A stretch of DNA of 64,000 nucleotides from Gilvibacter sp. SZ-19 (GCF_002163875.1 NZ_CP019333.1:2906864-2970863), one strand, 5' to 3'; shown: positions 7,853-16,401, numbered from the stretch's first letter. Translations and numbers: made by a program. Notes: generated by a model not told the origin, from the letters alone.

Positions 7853-8521
7853 TAAGGATTCCCCGTTGAGGTCTGTGGTCAAGACCTCACTCATATAGTC
7901 GAAAAATGGACGTAGCAACTCAAAATGATACAGCACCTTTTCACCAAAATCCGGGGCTAAAACCTCCTTATCGGTAAAGGGATGCACGACAAAGAAAGCC
8001 TTGTTCTTGATCAGATCGATATTGGGATGATCCTTGCTAAATCCCTTGGGAGCAGTTTTGACTTGATACTCGGTATTAAAGCCTCCAAAAGCCTTTTTAA
8101 AATCCGGGGCGGACAAGATCGCTCGGATCGGCTCCGCGTCGAACTCAAATTCCTTGCGAATACGCAATAGATCTGCCGGTTCTGGACCCCAAAACCCTCC
8201 TGCCATGGCAGAAGCTCCGGGTTCTATCCGCAGATAATACCCGCCGCGTCTGTGAGCGCCTTCTCTGCTAAAACTCACGGAACGATGCACATTGTAAGGT
8301 GTCTTGTCCTTACTAAAACGAATGTCTCTATTGATCCTAAAAACCTTGGTTCGTTCTATAACGTCCTTGGTGTTAAGCCCATCGGTAAGATCTTGATAAA
8401 AAGCCTTTAACGCAGCCTCATTGCGTTTGTACTCGGCCCTGTTGGCGTCCATCCATTCTTTATTGTTGTTGTGCTTGAGCGCCTTGAGAAACTCAAAACA
8501 GCTCTTTGGAATCTGGTTCAT
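7847..8521 (-). CDS. DUF2461 family protein
   Basis: A 224-residue soluble protein matching DUF2461 along its whole length. It begins FEFLKALKHNNNKEWMDANRAEY, continues with KVFRINRDIRFSKDKTPY near residues 60-75, GGYYLRIEPG near 95, and a C-terminal helix LLRPFFDYM. The RDIRFSKDKTPYN block is diagnostic. The biochemical role is unknown. It lies 48 bases downstream of the RlmI-like gene on the same strand, and its 3' end carries the third operator of the next gene. Confidence 0.88.
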   Translation of the reverse strand: MNQIPKSCFEFLKALKHNNNKEWMDANRAEYKRNEAALKAFYQDLTDGLNTKDVIERTKVFRINRDIRFSKDKTPYNVHRSVSFSREGAHRRGGYYLRIEPGASAMAGGFWGPEPADLLRIRKEFEFDAEPIRAILSAPDFKKAFGGFNTEYQVKTAPKGFSKDHPNIDLIKNKAFFVVHPFTDKEVLAPDFGEKVLYHFELLRPFFDYMSEVLTTDLNGESLL

Positions 8522-8569
8522 AAGGCTTTTTTTAAGCTTTCTAAAGATACGGAAATCCCAGGCTGTGGC

Positions 8570-9775
8570 TTACTTAAATTTGTAGTAACCACATTTGAGA
8601 TAAGCGCCTTCCGGAAACCCGATCGGATGGTCAAGGTCGTGGGTGGTTTGCTTCCAGAGCGTATAGGACACCCCTGCTTTTGCGAGTTGATCTGCAACCA
8701 GATCAAAGAAGGCTTGGGACCCAATACGCGAAGAACACGACGCCATTACCAACATCCCTTTGGGTGCAACCAAATTCGCCCCAAGAGCTACCAAACGAGC
8801 ATATGCTTTCTTTGCTCGGGGAATTTCGTCTTGTTTCTTGGCAAATGCAGGCGGATCGATAACCACCAGATCATAGCGCTTACCTTCCTCTTGTAAGGCT
8901 GTGAGAACTTCAAAAGCATCGCCTTGTAAACAGTTATGAATTCCACTATGCGGATTAGCGCGAGCATTCTCCTTGGCCAATTCCAAGGCTTGTGCACTGA
9001 GATCGACACTGCTTACTTCTTTGGCTCCGCCCACCAATGCGTGCACAGAAAAGCCTCCCGCGTAAGCGAAAACATCTAAAACAGTTTTCCCATGAGCGAG
9101 ATCGCCCACTTGTTTCCTATTGTGTCTGTGATCTAAAAAATAACCGGTCTTATGACCTTTTATAACATTGGCGTGAAAATTCAAACCGTGTTCTTTAAAG
9201 ACAACATTAGGATCTGCAAGCTCGCCCCACAACACGGTTCCGTCTTCGAATGTTTTAATATTGCGCTGCATATTGCGGCTCAAACGCAACACCACCGCTT
9301 TAGCGCCTGTTAGTTCTGCAAGGAATTCAGGCATCCATTCTAAATGCTGGACCCAAATACCGCTGTAAAGTTTAACGACTGCCACCTCCGCATACAGGTC
9401 TATGATAAGGCCTGGTAGCCCATCATTCTCTCCAAAGGCCAAGCGATAACCGCTCGTCTCTTTTTCCCTTAAGGCGACTCTATTTAAATACGCCTGCTGA
9501 ATTCTAGCTTTAAAAAAGGAGACATCAATAGTTGCCGGACCTTGGTGCTGCAAGACCTTTATATTGATGGGAGATTCAAGGTCAAAATAGCCTAAGCCAA
9601 TAAGCTTATCGGTATGATTGTCATAGATCACCGCCAGGTCTCCTGTCTTTGGCTCTGGACTGGCCTTGACAACAGATTCTTTAAAAAGCCAAGGATGTCC
9701 TTGTTTTAAGCTGCGCTGTCCGGCTTTGCTCAGTTTTACCGCTATGCGTTTCGATTTGAATTCCTGAGCCTCCAC
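8570..9775 (-). CDS. RlmI-type SAM-dependent rRNA (cytosine-C5) methyltransferase
   Basis: A 401-residue cytosolic methyltransferase, close in length to E. coli RlmI (396). Residues about 1-80 form a PUA domain starting with GQRSLKQGHPWLFKES. The middle linker carries GENDGLPGLIIDLY, and the Rossmann domain has motif I VLDVFAYAGGFSVHAL near residue 235 and the DPPAFAK motif IV near 310. The KTGYFLDHRHNR stretch before motif I is typical of the RlmI/RlmK group. The expected reaction is m5C formation in 23S rRNA, though paralogues differ in target. It starts six bases after the FabZ-like gene, so the two share a message. Confidence 0.85.
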   Translation of the reverse strand: MEAQEFKSKRIAVKLSKAGQRSLKQGHPWLFKESVVKASPEPKTGDLAVIYDNHTDKLIGLGYFDLESPINIKVLQHQGPATIDVSFFKARIQQAYLNRVALREKETSGYRLAFGENDGLPGLIIDLYAEVAVVKLYSGIWVQHLEWMPEFLAELTGAKAVVLRLSRNMQRNIKTFEDGTVLWGELADPNVVFKEHGLNFHANVIKGHKTGYFLDHRHNRKQVGDLAHGKTVLDVFAYAGGFSVHALVGGAKEVSSVDLSAQALELAKENARANPHSGIHNCLQGDAFEVLTALQEEGKRYDLVVIDPPAFAKKQDEIPRAKKAYARLVALGANLVAPKGMLVMASCSSRIGSQAFFDLVADQLAKAGVSYTLWKQTTHDLDHPIGFPEGAYLKCGYYKFK

Positions 9776-9781
9776 AAGCAG

Positions 9782-10270
9782 TTAGGATTTCATTTTGGAG
9801 TACGGAAAGATCACGCCGCTAATGGTCCCCTTGCAAGCTACTTTGCCATCTGCTTTATGCATGATCACCTCACACTTCAACTTGTTGAATCTGTAGTACA
9901 CTAAAGTTGACTGTACGCTTACCTTATCCCCTGGAAATACTGGAGTTTTAAAGTCGATATAGGTATCTGCAAGTGCGATACTCACATCTATGGGCTGTGG
10001 ATCTACCATACGAATGCGGGCTCCTGGGTGATCCAAATTGTACAGATAGATACCAAAAGATACCACCCCTATCTGCGCCATACATTCTGTTAGTATAACC
10101 CCTGGTGTTATTGGGTATTCCGGAAAGTGTCCTTTGTAAAAATAGGAGTCCTCTGGGAAGGTATATTCGCCCTTTGCCCCCTTGTCATTGACTTCTAATA
10201 ACTTATCTACAAATAAGAAAGGAGCGCTGTAGGGTAAACATTCTTGTATTTCTTGTGGCGTCATGGCCAT
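9782..10270 (-). CDS. FabZ-like 3-hydroxyacyl-ACP dehydratase
   Basis: A 162-residue single-hotdog protein with the FabZ active-site segment FYKGHFPEYPITPGVILTEC near residues 43-63: His in GHFP, and Glu in the helix TECMAQIG. FabZ enzymes remove water from 3-hydroxyacyl-ACP. The usual GxPVMPG is EYPITPG here, as in flavobacterial homologues used outside the core fatty-acid cycle, so a specialised lipid or pigment role is possible. It lies 12 bases after the branched-chain E1 gene and six before the RlmI-like gene. Confidence 0.82.
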   Translation of the reverse strand: MAMTPQEIQECLPYSAPFLFVDKLLEVNDKGAKGEYTFPEDSYFYKGHFPEYPITPGVILTECMAQIGVVSFGIYLYNLDHPGARIRMVDPQPIDVSIALADTYIDFKTPVFPGDKVSVQSTLVYYRFNKLKCEVIMHKADGKVACKGTISGVIFPYSKMKS

Positions 10271-10282
10271 AGCTGTAAATTT

Positions 10283-12289
10283 TTAGTAGGCCAAAAGTTT
10301 GTCGATGGCAGCAGTAAGTCGTTGTTGGGGTAAATAGTTCTTTTCCAATGCAGCAGCAAAGGGAATTGGCGTTTCCAAACTCCCCACGCGCATGATCGGT
10401 CCGTCCAGATGTTCAAAGCAATGTTCGGCGATCAAAGCAGCAATATCCGAAGCTATTCCACCAAACATAGAGTCTTCTTGCAATAAGAGCACTTTTCCTG
10501 TACGTTTAACGGAGTCGTAGATAGCTGCTACATCCAAAGGTTGTAAAGTACGTAGATCTATAAGGTCTACAGACACTTCCGGACGTTTTTTGATCTCGTC
10601 CAAAGCCCAATGAACTCCCGCCCCATAGGTAATTATACTAATATCTGTTCCCGAATTTAGCCGTGCAGCCTTACCGAGTGGTAAAGTGTAATAGTTAACA
10701 GGCACTTCTTGTCTTATGCTGCGATACAATGCCTTGTGCTCAAAGAAAAGCACCGGGTTCGGGTCTTCTATAGCTGTGGCTAATAAGCCTTTGGCATCTG
10801 CTGGAAAGGCTGGGTAAACCACTTTTAGACCAGGTGTATGTGTAAACCAAGCTTCATTGGTCTGAGAATGAAAAGGTCCTGCACCAACTCCAGCTCCACA
10901 AGGCATACGCACTACCACGTCTGCGGCTTGGCCCCAACGGTAATGCGATTTAGCCAAATAATTTACTATCGGATTGAATCCCGAGGTTACGAAGTCAGCG
11001 AATTGCATTTCCATGACCGACTTATAACCACTTATGGAGAGACCCATACTTGCAGAAACTATAGCCGATTCGCAAATAGGAGTATTTCTTACACGAGCTT
11101 TACCAAACTGTTCTATAAAGCCTTCGGTGATCTTAAAAACACCACCGTATTCTGCAACATCTTGCCCCATGATAACCAGATTATCATGGCGCTCCATACT
11201 TTGCTTTAAACCTTCAGAGATCGCGTCTACAAAGCGAAGTTCTTGTGTAGTTTCTGATTGTTCTACTTCCTGATATACAAAGTTTTGATAAACGTCATCT
11301 AACTCTTCACTTTCACTGGATTCTATTGGATTCTCCGCAAAGGCAAGCTCCAGATTGTCGTTTATCTCATGTACTATGGCAGATTTGTATTCCACCTCCA
11401 TAGCCTCGGTTAGGATTCCTTCTTGTCTTAAATAGGCTGCAAAGTTTTCTACCGGATCTTTGGCTGCCCACTGGTCCATAAGGTCCTGCGGAACATATTT
11501 GGTACCACTGGCCTCTTCATGGCCTCGCATTCTAAAGGTCTTGAATTCTACCAAGACCGGCCGCGGATTAACGCGCATATCATCGGTAATTGCCTTTAAT
11601 TGGCTGTAAACCTCTACGATATTGTTTCCTTCTATAATATGAGACTCCATACCATAGCCCTTACCTCTATCGGCCAAATGTTCGCAATTATACTGCTCTG
11701 ATGTAGGAGTCGAGAGTCCATAGCCGTTGTTCTCTATACAGAACAGCACGGGTAAACTCCACACAGAGGCTACGTTCAATGCTTCGTGTATATCTCCTTC
11801 GCTAGTCCCCCCTTCGCCGGTGAACACAGCGCAGATCTGATTATTCTTCTTTAGGAGGTTCGCCAGCGATATGCCATCAGCAACACCAAATTGTGGTCCT
11901 AAATGGGAGATCATCCCTACGATCTTGTACTCTTGTGTTCCAAAGTGAAAACTGCGATCTCGGCCTTTGGTAAATCCATTGGCTTTACCCTGCCATTGAG
12001 AGAAAAGTCGATTTAAAGGGATTTCTCTAGTGGTAAAAACACCCAAGTTGCGGTGCATAGGCAGAATGTACTCCTCTTTATCTAAAACAGAGGCTACACC
12101 AACCGAAATGGCCTCTTGTCCAATGCCACTGAACCACTTGGATATCTTGCCTTGACGCAACAAAATGAGCATCTTCTCTTCGATCATTCTAGGTTTGAGC
12201 ATGCGCTGATAAAGCGTCAAAAGTGTGTCATTAGATAAAGCTGCCGTAGAATAATCGAATGGAATGGAATGCTCAGCCGTTGATTTCAT
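10283..12289 (-). CDS. 2-oxoacid dehydrogenase E1, fused alpha-beta (branched-chain type)
   Basis: A 668-residue thiamine-diphosphate enzyme with alpha (about 1-330) and beta (about 345-668) subunits in one chain, as usual in Bacteroidota. In the alpha part the ThDP motif reads GEGGTSEGDIHEALN, with Glu for the usual second Asp, ending in ENNGYGLSTP near 185. The beta part has GQDVAEYGGVFKITEGF, then RMPCGAGVGAGPFHSQTNEAWF and VLLLQEDSMFGG. It decarboxylates branched-chain 2-oxoacids to acyl-CoA primers, which feed iso/anteiso fatty acids. E2 and E3 are not in the window. I chose ATG 12289 rather than GTG 12337 because a TACATTTG -7 box (12314-12307) sits between them. Downstream genes follow within 12 bases. 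Confidence 0.88.
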   Translation of the reverse strand: MKSTAEHSIPFDYSTAALSNDTLLTLYQRMLKPRMIEEKMLILLRQGKISKWFSGIGQEAISVGVASVLDKEEYILPMHRNLGVFTTREIPLNRLFSQWQGKANGFTKGRDRSFHFGTQEYKIVGMISHLGPQFGVADGISLANLLKKNNQICAVFTGEGGTSEGDIHEALNVASVWSLPVLFCIENNGYGLSTPTSEQYNCEHLADRGKGYGMESHIIEGNNIVEVYSQLKAITDDMRVNPRPVLVEFKTFRMRGHEEASGTKYVPQDLMDQWAAKDPVENFAAYLRQEGILTEAMEVEYKSAIVHEINDNLELAFAENPIESSESEELDDVYQNFVYQEVEQSETTQELRFVDAISEGLKQSMERHDNLVIMGQDVAEYGGVFKITEGFIEQFGKARVRNTPICESAIVSASMGLSISGYKSVMEMQFADFVTSGFNPIVNYLAKSHYRWGQAADVVVRMPCGAGVGAGPFHSQTNEAWFTHTPGLKVVYPAFPADAKGLLATAIEDPNPVLFFEHKALYRSIRQEVPVNYYTLPLGKAARLNSGTDISIITYGAGVHWALDEIKKRPEVSVDLIDLRTLQPLDVAAIYDSVKRTGKVLLLQEDSMFGGIASDIAALIAEHCFEHLDGPIMRVGSLETPIPFAAALEKNYLPQQRLTAAIDKLLAY

Positions 12290-12306
12290 AGGAAATTTCT
12301 TCTGGT

Positions 12307-12314
12307 CAAATGTA
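12307..12314 (-). promoter_or_regulatory. -7 promoter element of the E1-fabZ-rlmI operon
   Basis: TACATTTG on the minus strand, an exact TAnnTTTG match, lies 17 bases before ATG 12289. Its position inside the possible longer frame argues for the shorter protein start. Confidence 0.5.
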
Positions 12315-12411
12315 GAAAAATTAAGTCGATGCTGCACGAGTACGGGTATTTATTTTACTTGTGAAATTACAGCCGACAGATGCAGAAGACTTTAGAGCCG
12401 AACCCGCATTA

Positions 12412-12444
12412 TTTGTAGGATGAGTGGGATTTTTGGTATATTTG
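12412..12444 (+). promoter_or_regulatory. Bacteroidota-type promoter, -33 and -7 elements
   Basis: TTTG (12412-12415), a 21-base spacer, then TATATTTG (12437-12444): both halves of the Bacteroidota consensus at correct spacing. The ATG of the oxygenase gene is 22 bases downstream. This is the most complete promoter match I found in the window. Confidence 0.65.
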
Positions 12445-12466
12445 CAATTACATTAAACCCACCGAC

Positions 12467-13417
12467 ATGAACAATATTCCAAGCGTTGATCTCGCCGATT
12501 TTTTGTCCGATGATCCTGTACGTAAACAGCGATTCGTAGATCAGATCGGGACTGCCTATGAGGAGATCGGTTTCGTTTCCTTGAAGAATCACTTTTTAAA
12601 AGACGAATTGGTCGAAAAACTGTACGAGCAAGTAAAGGCCTTTTTCGCCCTTCCTCTGGAAACCAAGCAACAATATGAAATTGAAGGGCTTGGCGGACAG
12701 CGTGGCTATATTTCCTTTGGAAAAGAACACGCCAAAGGCAGAAAAAAAGGAGACTTAAAAGAGTTTTGGCACTTCGGACAAGAACCAGACGAAGATGCCA
12801 ACCTCATAGAGGAATATCCTGAGAACGTGCAGGTAAATGAATTGCCTGAGTTCAACCCAACTGGGATGGAAGCCTACCGCATGCTTGAAAAAACAGGGAT
12901 CTATGTACTTAGAGCCTTAGCCTTGTACATCGGTGTGGACGAACACTATTTTGATCATTGGGCGAGCAATGGGAACAGTATTCTCAGACCAATACATTAT
13001 CCTCCTATCACAGAAGAACCCGATGGTGCTGTACGTGCCGGAGCTCATGGTGATATCAACTTGATCACCTTATTAATGGGAGCTTCCACAGGAGGTTTAC
13101 AAGTACTGCGCAAAGACGGAGAATGGATAGATGCCATCCCAAATGAAGACGAACTGGTGATCAATGTTGGAGATATGCTAGAAAGACATACCAACAACAA
13201 ACTGCGATCTACCATCCACCGTGTGGTGAATCCCCCTAAAGAACAATGGGACCAACCGCGATATTCTATTCCGTTCTTTATGCACCCCAGAAGTGATATG
13301 CGTTTGGACTGTATGCCAGAATGTGTAGATGCAGATCATCCTAAAGCCTTTGACGATATTACCGCCGGTGAGTTCTTGCACGAACGCTTGGTCGATATCG
13401 GTTTAATTAAGAAATAA
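12467..13417 (+). CDS. 2OG-Fe(II) oxygenase, isopenicillin N synthase-like
   Basis: A 316-residue soluble oxygenase of the isopenicillin-N-synthase/plant 2OG-dioxygenase family. The N-terminal DIOX_N part is IPSVDLADFLSDDP and GFVSLKNHFL. The iron ligands are His and Asp in GAHGDINLITLL near residue 197 and His in STIHRVVNPP near 252. The 2-oxoglutarate-binding Arg and Ser follow in RYSIPFF. The substrate cannot be told from sequence. It is the first gene of a run: the next start codon follows the stop with no gap, and the phosphorylase comes 12 bases later. Confidence 0.88.
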   Translation: MNNIPSVDLADFLSDDPVRKQRFVDQIGTAYEEIGFVSLKNHFLKDELVEKLYEQVKAFFALPLETKQQYEIEGLGGQRGYISFGKEHAKGRKKGDLKEFWHFGQEPDEDANLIEEYPENVQVNELPEFNPTGMEAYRMLEKTGIYVLRALALYIGVDEHYFDHWASNGNSILRPIHYPPITEEPDGAVRAGAHGDINLITLLMGASTGGLQVLRKDGEWIDAIPNEDELVINVGDMLERHTNNKLRSTIHRVVNPPKEQWDQPRYSIPFFMHPRSDMRLDCMPECVDADHPKAFDDITAGEFLHERLVDIGLIKK

Positions 13418-13750
13418 ATGGATCTTCAGGACCAATTAAAGAATCTCTTTCCGGATCATGTGCCGGAGCCGGAGTCTTCACCAAAAAGTGCCTCCAAGCC
13501 CGATTTTTGGATACAAGACGAACCGCTTTTGTGTAAGTATGAGAAGCGCCGAGGCAAGCCCACTACTATCATTGCGGGTTATAACGGAGCTGCCTCAGAC
13601 TTCAAGGAATTAGCCAAGCAGATCAAACAATTGCTTAGCGTTGGTGGCGGTATTAAAGACGAACAGATCATTATCCAAGGAGACTATCGGGACAAGATCA
13701 TGGAATTCTTAAGGGCGCAAGGATTTCAGGTAAAACGCGTAGGCGGTTAA
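13418..13750 (+). CDS. SUI1/eIF1-family translation factor (YciH-like)
   Basis: A 110-residue protein with an acidic, Pro/Ser-rich leader of about 30 residues and then a SUI1 domain: KRRGKPTTIIAGYNG, a helix with DFKELAKQIKQLL, then VGGGIKDEQIIIQGDYRDKI and a C-terminal GFQVKRVGG. Bacterial SUI1 proteins resemble eukaryotic initiation factor 1; their role in bacteria is not settled. The ATG immediately follows the TAA of the oxygenase gene, implying coupled translation. Confidence 0.9.
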   Translation: MDLQDQLKNLFPDHVPEPESSPKSASKPDFWIQDEPLLCKYEKRRGKPTTIIAGYNGAASDFKELAKQIKQLLSVGGGIKDEQIIIQGDYRDKIMEFLRAQGFQVKRVGG

Positions 13751-13762
13751 TACTACAGATTT

Positions 13763-14632
13763 ATGAATATACCGGAATCCGAATTGGTATTAAACCCAGA
13801 TGGAAGCGTTTATCACTTACATCTCAAGCCAGAGGACATTGCCAACACCGTAATTACCGTGGGCGATCCGGCTCGAGTGGCTAAAGTATCGGCTCATTTT
13901 GACAGTATTCGCTTTAAAACCACCAAGAGGGAATTTGTAACCCATACCGGAACATATAAAGGAAAAGAGATCACCGTGATCTCTACGGGAATTGGCACAG
14001 ACAATATTGATATTGTACTGACAGAATTAGATGCCTTGGTTAATATTGACCTGCATACTCGTACCCCTAAAACCACACATACGAGCCTCGATATTATCCG
14101 CATAGGCACTTGTGGTGGCTTACAAGAAGATGTACCTTTGGATTCTTTGGTGGTAAGTGCCCATGCCATTGGCTTTGACAACTTTGTGTATTTCTACGAG
14201 CACAATGGGCGTTTCAACACCTCTTTAAGCAAGACCTTTATGAAGGCTTCTAAATGGGCTTCTCCCCTTTCTGATCCTTATGCAGTAAGTGCCAATAGCA
14301 CTTTGTTAGAAAAATTCACCAAAGTCGGTTTTTTACCTGGAATTACGGTAACCAATGTTGGTTTTTACGGACCTCAAGGACGTAGCTTACGTATACCTCT
14401 AGCCCAGCCGGAACTCAATACTGCCATGAAAAATTTTAGTTTTCAAGGCAACAGAATTTTAAACCTGGAGATGGAAACTGCAGGAATCTACGCCATGGCA
14501 GATCTCTTGGGACACAACGCACTTTCATTGAATGTCATTCTTGCCAATAGAGAATTAGGAACTTTCAGTAAGGATCCAGGAGCTGCTGTCGACGGATTGA
14601 TAACCACTGCTTTAAACGAATTAGTGAAATGA
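13763..14632 (+). CDS. Nucleoside phosphorylase, uridine phosphorylase-like
   Basis: A 289-residue cytosolic NP-1 family enzyme. Phosphate-binding features are visible: VITVGDPARVAKVS near residue 30, STGIGTDNIDIVLTEL near 77-92, and the IRIGTCGGLQ strand near 112. The base/ribose site MEMETAG-type motif reads NLEMETAGIYAMADLLG near 233. These enzymes cleave nucleosides with phosphate to a free base and ribose-1-phosphate. The ending overlaps the next gene by four bases (ATGA), so its product and the binding-protein-fold partner are made together. Uridine versus purine specificity is uncertain. Confidence 0.85.
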   Translation: MNIPESELVLNPDGSVYHLHLKPEDIANTVITVGDPARVAKVSAHFDSIRFKTTKREFVTHTGTYKGKEITVISTGIGTDNIDIVLTELDALVNIDLHTRTPKTTHTSLDIIRIGTCGGLQEDVPLDSLVVSAHAIGFDNFVYFYEHNGRFNTSLSKTFMKASKWASPLSDPYAVSANSTLLEKFTKVGFLPGITVTNVGFYGPQGRSLRIPLAQPELNTAMKNFSFQGNRILNLEMETAGIYAMADLLGHNALSLNVILANRELGTFSKDPGAAVDGLITTALNELVK

Positions 14633-15504
14633 CGAATTTAATGATCGGAGGAGTGCCGGAACACTTTAACCTCCCATGGTATCTCACTTTGCGTGAAAAA
14701 GCCTACCATCCAAAAGGAATCAACCTGCGTTGGCAAGATTTTCCAGGAGGCACTGGCGCCATGTGTAAAGCCCTTCGCGACGGTAGTATTGATATGGCTG
14801 TTATACTTACCGAAGGTATTATTGCCGATATCGTTAAAGGGAATCCGTCTAAAATTGTACAGATCTTCGTCTCATCTCCTTTGCGGTGGGGAATCCATGT
14901 TGCTGCGGATTCGGACTATAAGGAGATCGATGACCTCAAAGGCACCAAAGCAGCTATAAGTCGCTACGGGTCAGGATCTCATCTGATGGCTTATGTACAC
15001 GCACAACAAGCAGGTTGGGATTTGGAAAAGGACTTGGATTTCGAACTAGTTAAAAACCTGAGTGGAGCTTTAGAAAAGCTACCTCAAGGCATAGGCGACT
15101 ATTTCATGTGGGAAAAGTTTACCACCAAACCTTATGTAGACGATGGTACTTTTCGATTGGTAGGAGAATGCCCTACACCTTGGCCCTGTTTTGTGATCGC
15201 AGTACGTGAGGAATTGCTGGAGAATCAACCGGAAATGGTGACAGATATTTTAGAGATCATCAACCGAACCACCTTTGAATTCAAGCAAATTCCTGCCATT
15301 GACAGAATGCTGGCCAACAGATACGACCAGAAACTGGAGGATATTCAACTTTGGCTTTCTCAAACCCAGTGGAGCCAGCAAAACTTGAGTGCTGAGCAAT
15401 TAATTGCCGTGCAAGAGCAACTGCTCCATTTGGATCTAATTGAAAAATCTTTGGATCCCTCTAAAATTCTTTTCGATTTAAACTACACATTTACAGTAGA
15501 TTAA
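14629..15504 (+). CDS. Cytosolic periplasmic-binding-protein-fold protein (THI5/CA3427-like)
   Basis: A 291-residue type-2 periplasmic-binding-protein fold with no signal peptide or lipobox: it begins directly with the first strand, LMIGGVPEHFNLPWYL. Typical elements are WQDFPGGTGAMCKALRDGSIDMAVILTEG near residues 36-65, SPLRWGIHVAADSDYKEIDDLKGTKAAISRYGSGSH near 84-120, and FMWEKFTTKPYV near 160. It resembles SsuA/THI5-like solute binders and what I recall of the CA3427-like cytosolic family. Translational coupling to a nucleoside phosphorylase (4-base overlap), with no permease or ATPase nearby, suggests a metabolic rather than transport role. This is inference; the ligand is unknown. Confidence 0.7.
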   Translation: MTNLMIGGVPEHFNLPWYLTLREKAYHPKGINLRWQDFPGGTGAMCKALRDGSIDMAVILTEGIIADIVKGNPSKIVQIFVSSPLRWGIHVAADSDYKEIDDLKGTKAAISRYGSGSHLMAYVHAQQAGWDLEKDLDFELVKNLSGALEKLPQGIGDYFMWEKFTTKPYVDDGTFRLVGECPTPWPCFVIAVREELLENQPEMVTDILEIINRTTFEFKQIPAIDRMLANRYDQKLEDIQLWLSQTQWSQQNLSAEQLIAVQEQLLHLDLIEKSLDPSKILFDLNYTFTVD

Positions 15505-15568
15505 ACTCCTTTTTTGCTGTAGTTAAATTTTTTTTGATCTTTTTTTAAGATTCTGCGCAACCCTTTTT

Positions 15569-15594
15569 TAGTTCCTGCATCTAATTAGGGACTA
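15569..15594 (+). other. Hairpin before small membrane-peptide gene
   Basis: TAGTTCCT and AGGGACTA form an eight-base stem with one G-T wobble around a 10-base loop. There is no T-run after it, so it is not a classical terminator. It ends 14 bases before the ATG of the 35-residue peptide. Confidence 0.35.
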
Positions 15595-15608
15595 ATTAAC
15601 AATTAAGC

Positions 15609-15716
15609 ATGACTTACTTCTTTATCATATTAGGCGGATTGCTTCTCACAAACTTCCTCCTGTTGCAGTTCTCTTGCAACGATTGCAGCGAAGTAGAAGT
15701 TCCAGAAGAAGAATAG
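15609..15716 (+). CDS. Possible 35-residue single-pass membrane peptide
   Basis: ATG 15609 to TAG 15716. The peptide has about 20 hydrophobic residues (FFIILGGLLLTNFLLLQF), then a CNDC motif and a strongly acidic tail (EVEVPEEE). The layout, an N-terminal helix with a two-cysteine acidic tail, looks designed rather than random, and an AT-rich promoter-like stretch precedes it. It lies between two convergent genes with no overlap. I know of no family for it, and chance cannot be excluded for so short a frame. Confidence 0.4.
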   Translation: MTYFFIILGGLLLTNFLLLQFSCNDCSEVEVPEEE

Positions 15717-15729
15717 ACATCTTCTAAAC

Positions 15730-16395
15730 TTACCATTGAATTGGAGCCGATCCCCGGGCCTCCAAATAGTCATTTGTTTTACTGAAATGTTTGTTTCCAA
15801 ACCAATAACCGCGATTTGCACTCAGAGGCGAAGGGTGTCCGGTATCTAATACCAAATGTTTTTCTCGGTCGATCTTCTTGCCCTTCTTTTTGGCGTAGCC
15901 ACCCCAGAGTAAGAAAACCAATCCTTCCCTATCCCGATTCAGCGCTGCTATGGCGGCATCGGTAAATGTTTCCCATCCTTTATTCTGATGCGAGCCGGCT
16001 TGGTGGGCTCTCACGGTCAAAGTGGCATTTAGAAGCAAGACTCCCTGCTCGGCCCAATGTTTTAAGCTCCCTTGCTGCGGAGGGCTGACATTCAGATCGT
16101 CTTGCAATTCTTTGTAAATATTGACCAATGAAGGAGGCAACGCAACTCCGGGAGGAACTGAAAAGCACAAACCCTCTGCCTGCCCAGGACCGTGATAGGG
16201 GTCTTGCCCTATTACAACAACTTTTACCTTATCAAAAGGCGTAGCATTAAAGGCGTTAAAGATCAACTTTCCGGGTGGATAACAGCTGTAGTTCTGGTAT
16301 TCGGATCGAACAAAAGCTGTCAAAGACTTGAAATATTCTTTTTCAAACTCGGGTGCGAGCACCCCTTGCCAACTCGGTTCGATTTTTACCTGCAT
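15730..16395 (-). CDS. ung: Uracil-DNA glycosylase, family 1
   Basis: A 221-residue base-excision-repair enzyme that removes uracil from DNA. All family-1 motifs are present: the water-activating loop GQDPYHGPGQAEGLCFSV near residues 62-80, the uracil-binding LLLNATLTVRAHQAGSH near 118-135, and the minor-groove loop HPSPLSANRG near 187. I chose ATG 16395, giving the usual short N-terminus; the frame stays open upstream into mutS2 leader sequence, but that extension has no family resemblance. It is divergent from mutS2, with only 52 bases between the two starts. Confidence 0.93.
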   Translation of the reverse strand: MQVKIEPSWQGVLAPEFEKEYFKSLTAFVRSEYQNYSCYPPGKLIFNAFNATPFDKVKVVVIGQDPYHGPGQAEGLCFSVPPGVALPPSLVNIYKELQDDLNVSPPQQGSLKHWAEQGVLLLNATLTVRAHQAGSHQNKGWETFTDAAIAALNRDREGLVFLLWGGYAKKKGKKIDREKHLVLDTGHPSPLSANRGYWFGNKHFSKTNDYLEARGSAPIQW

Positions 16396-16401
16396 AATCC
16401 G

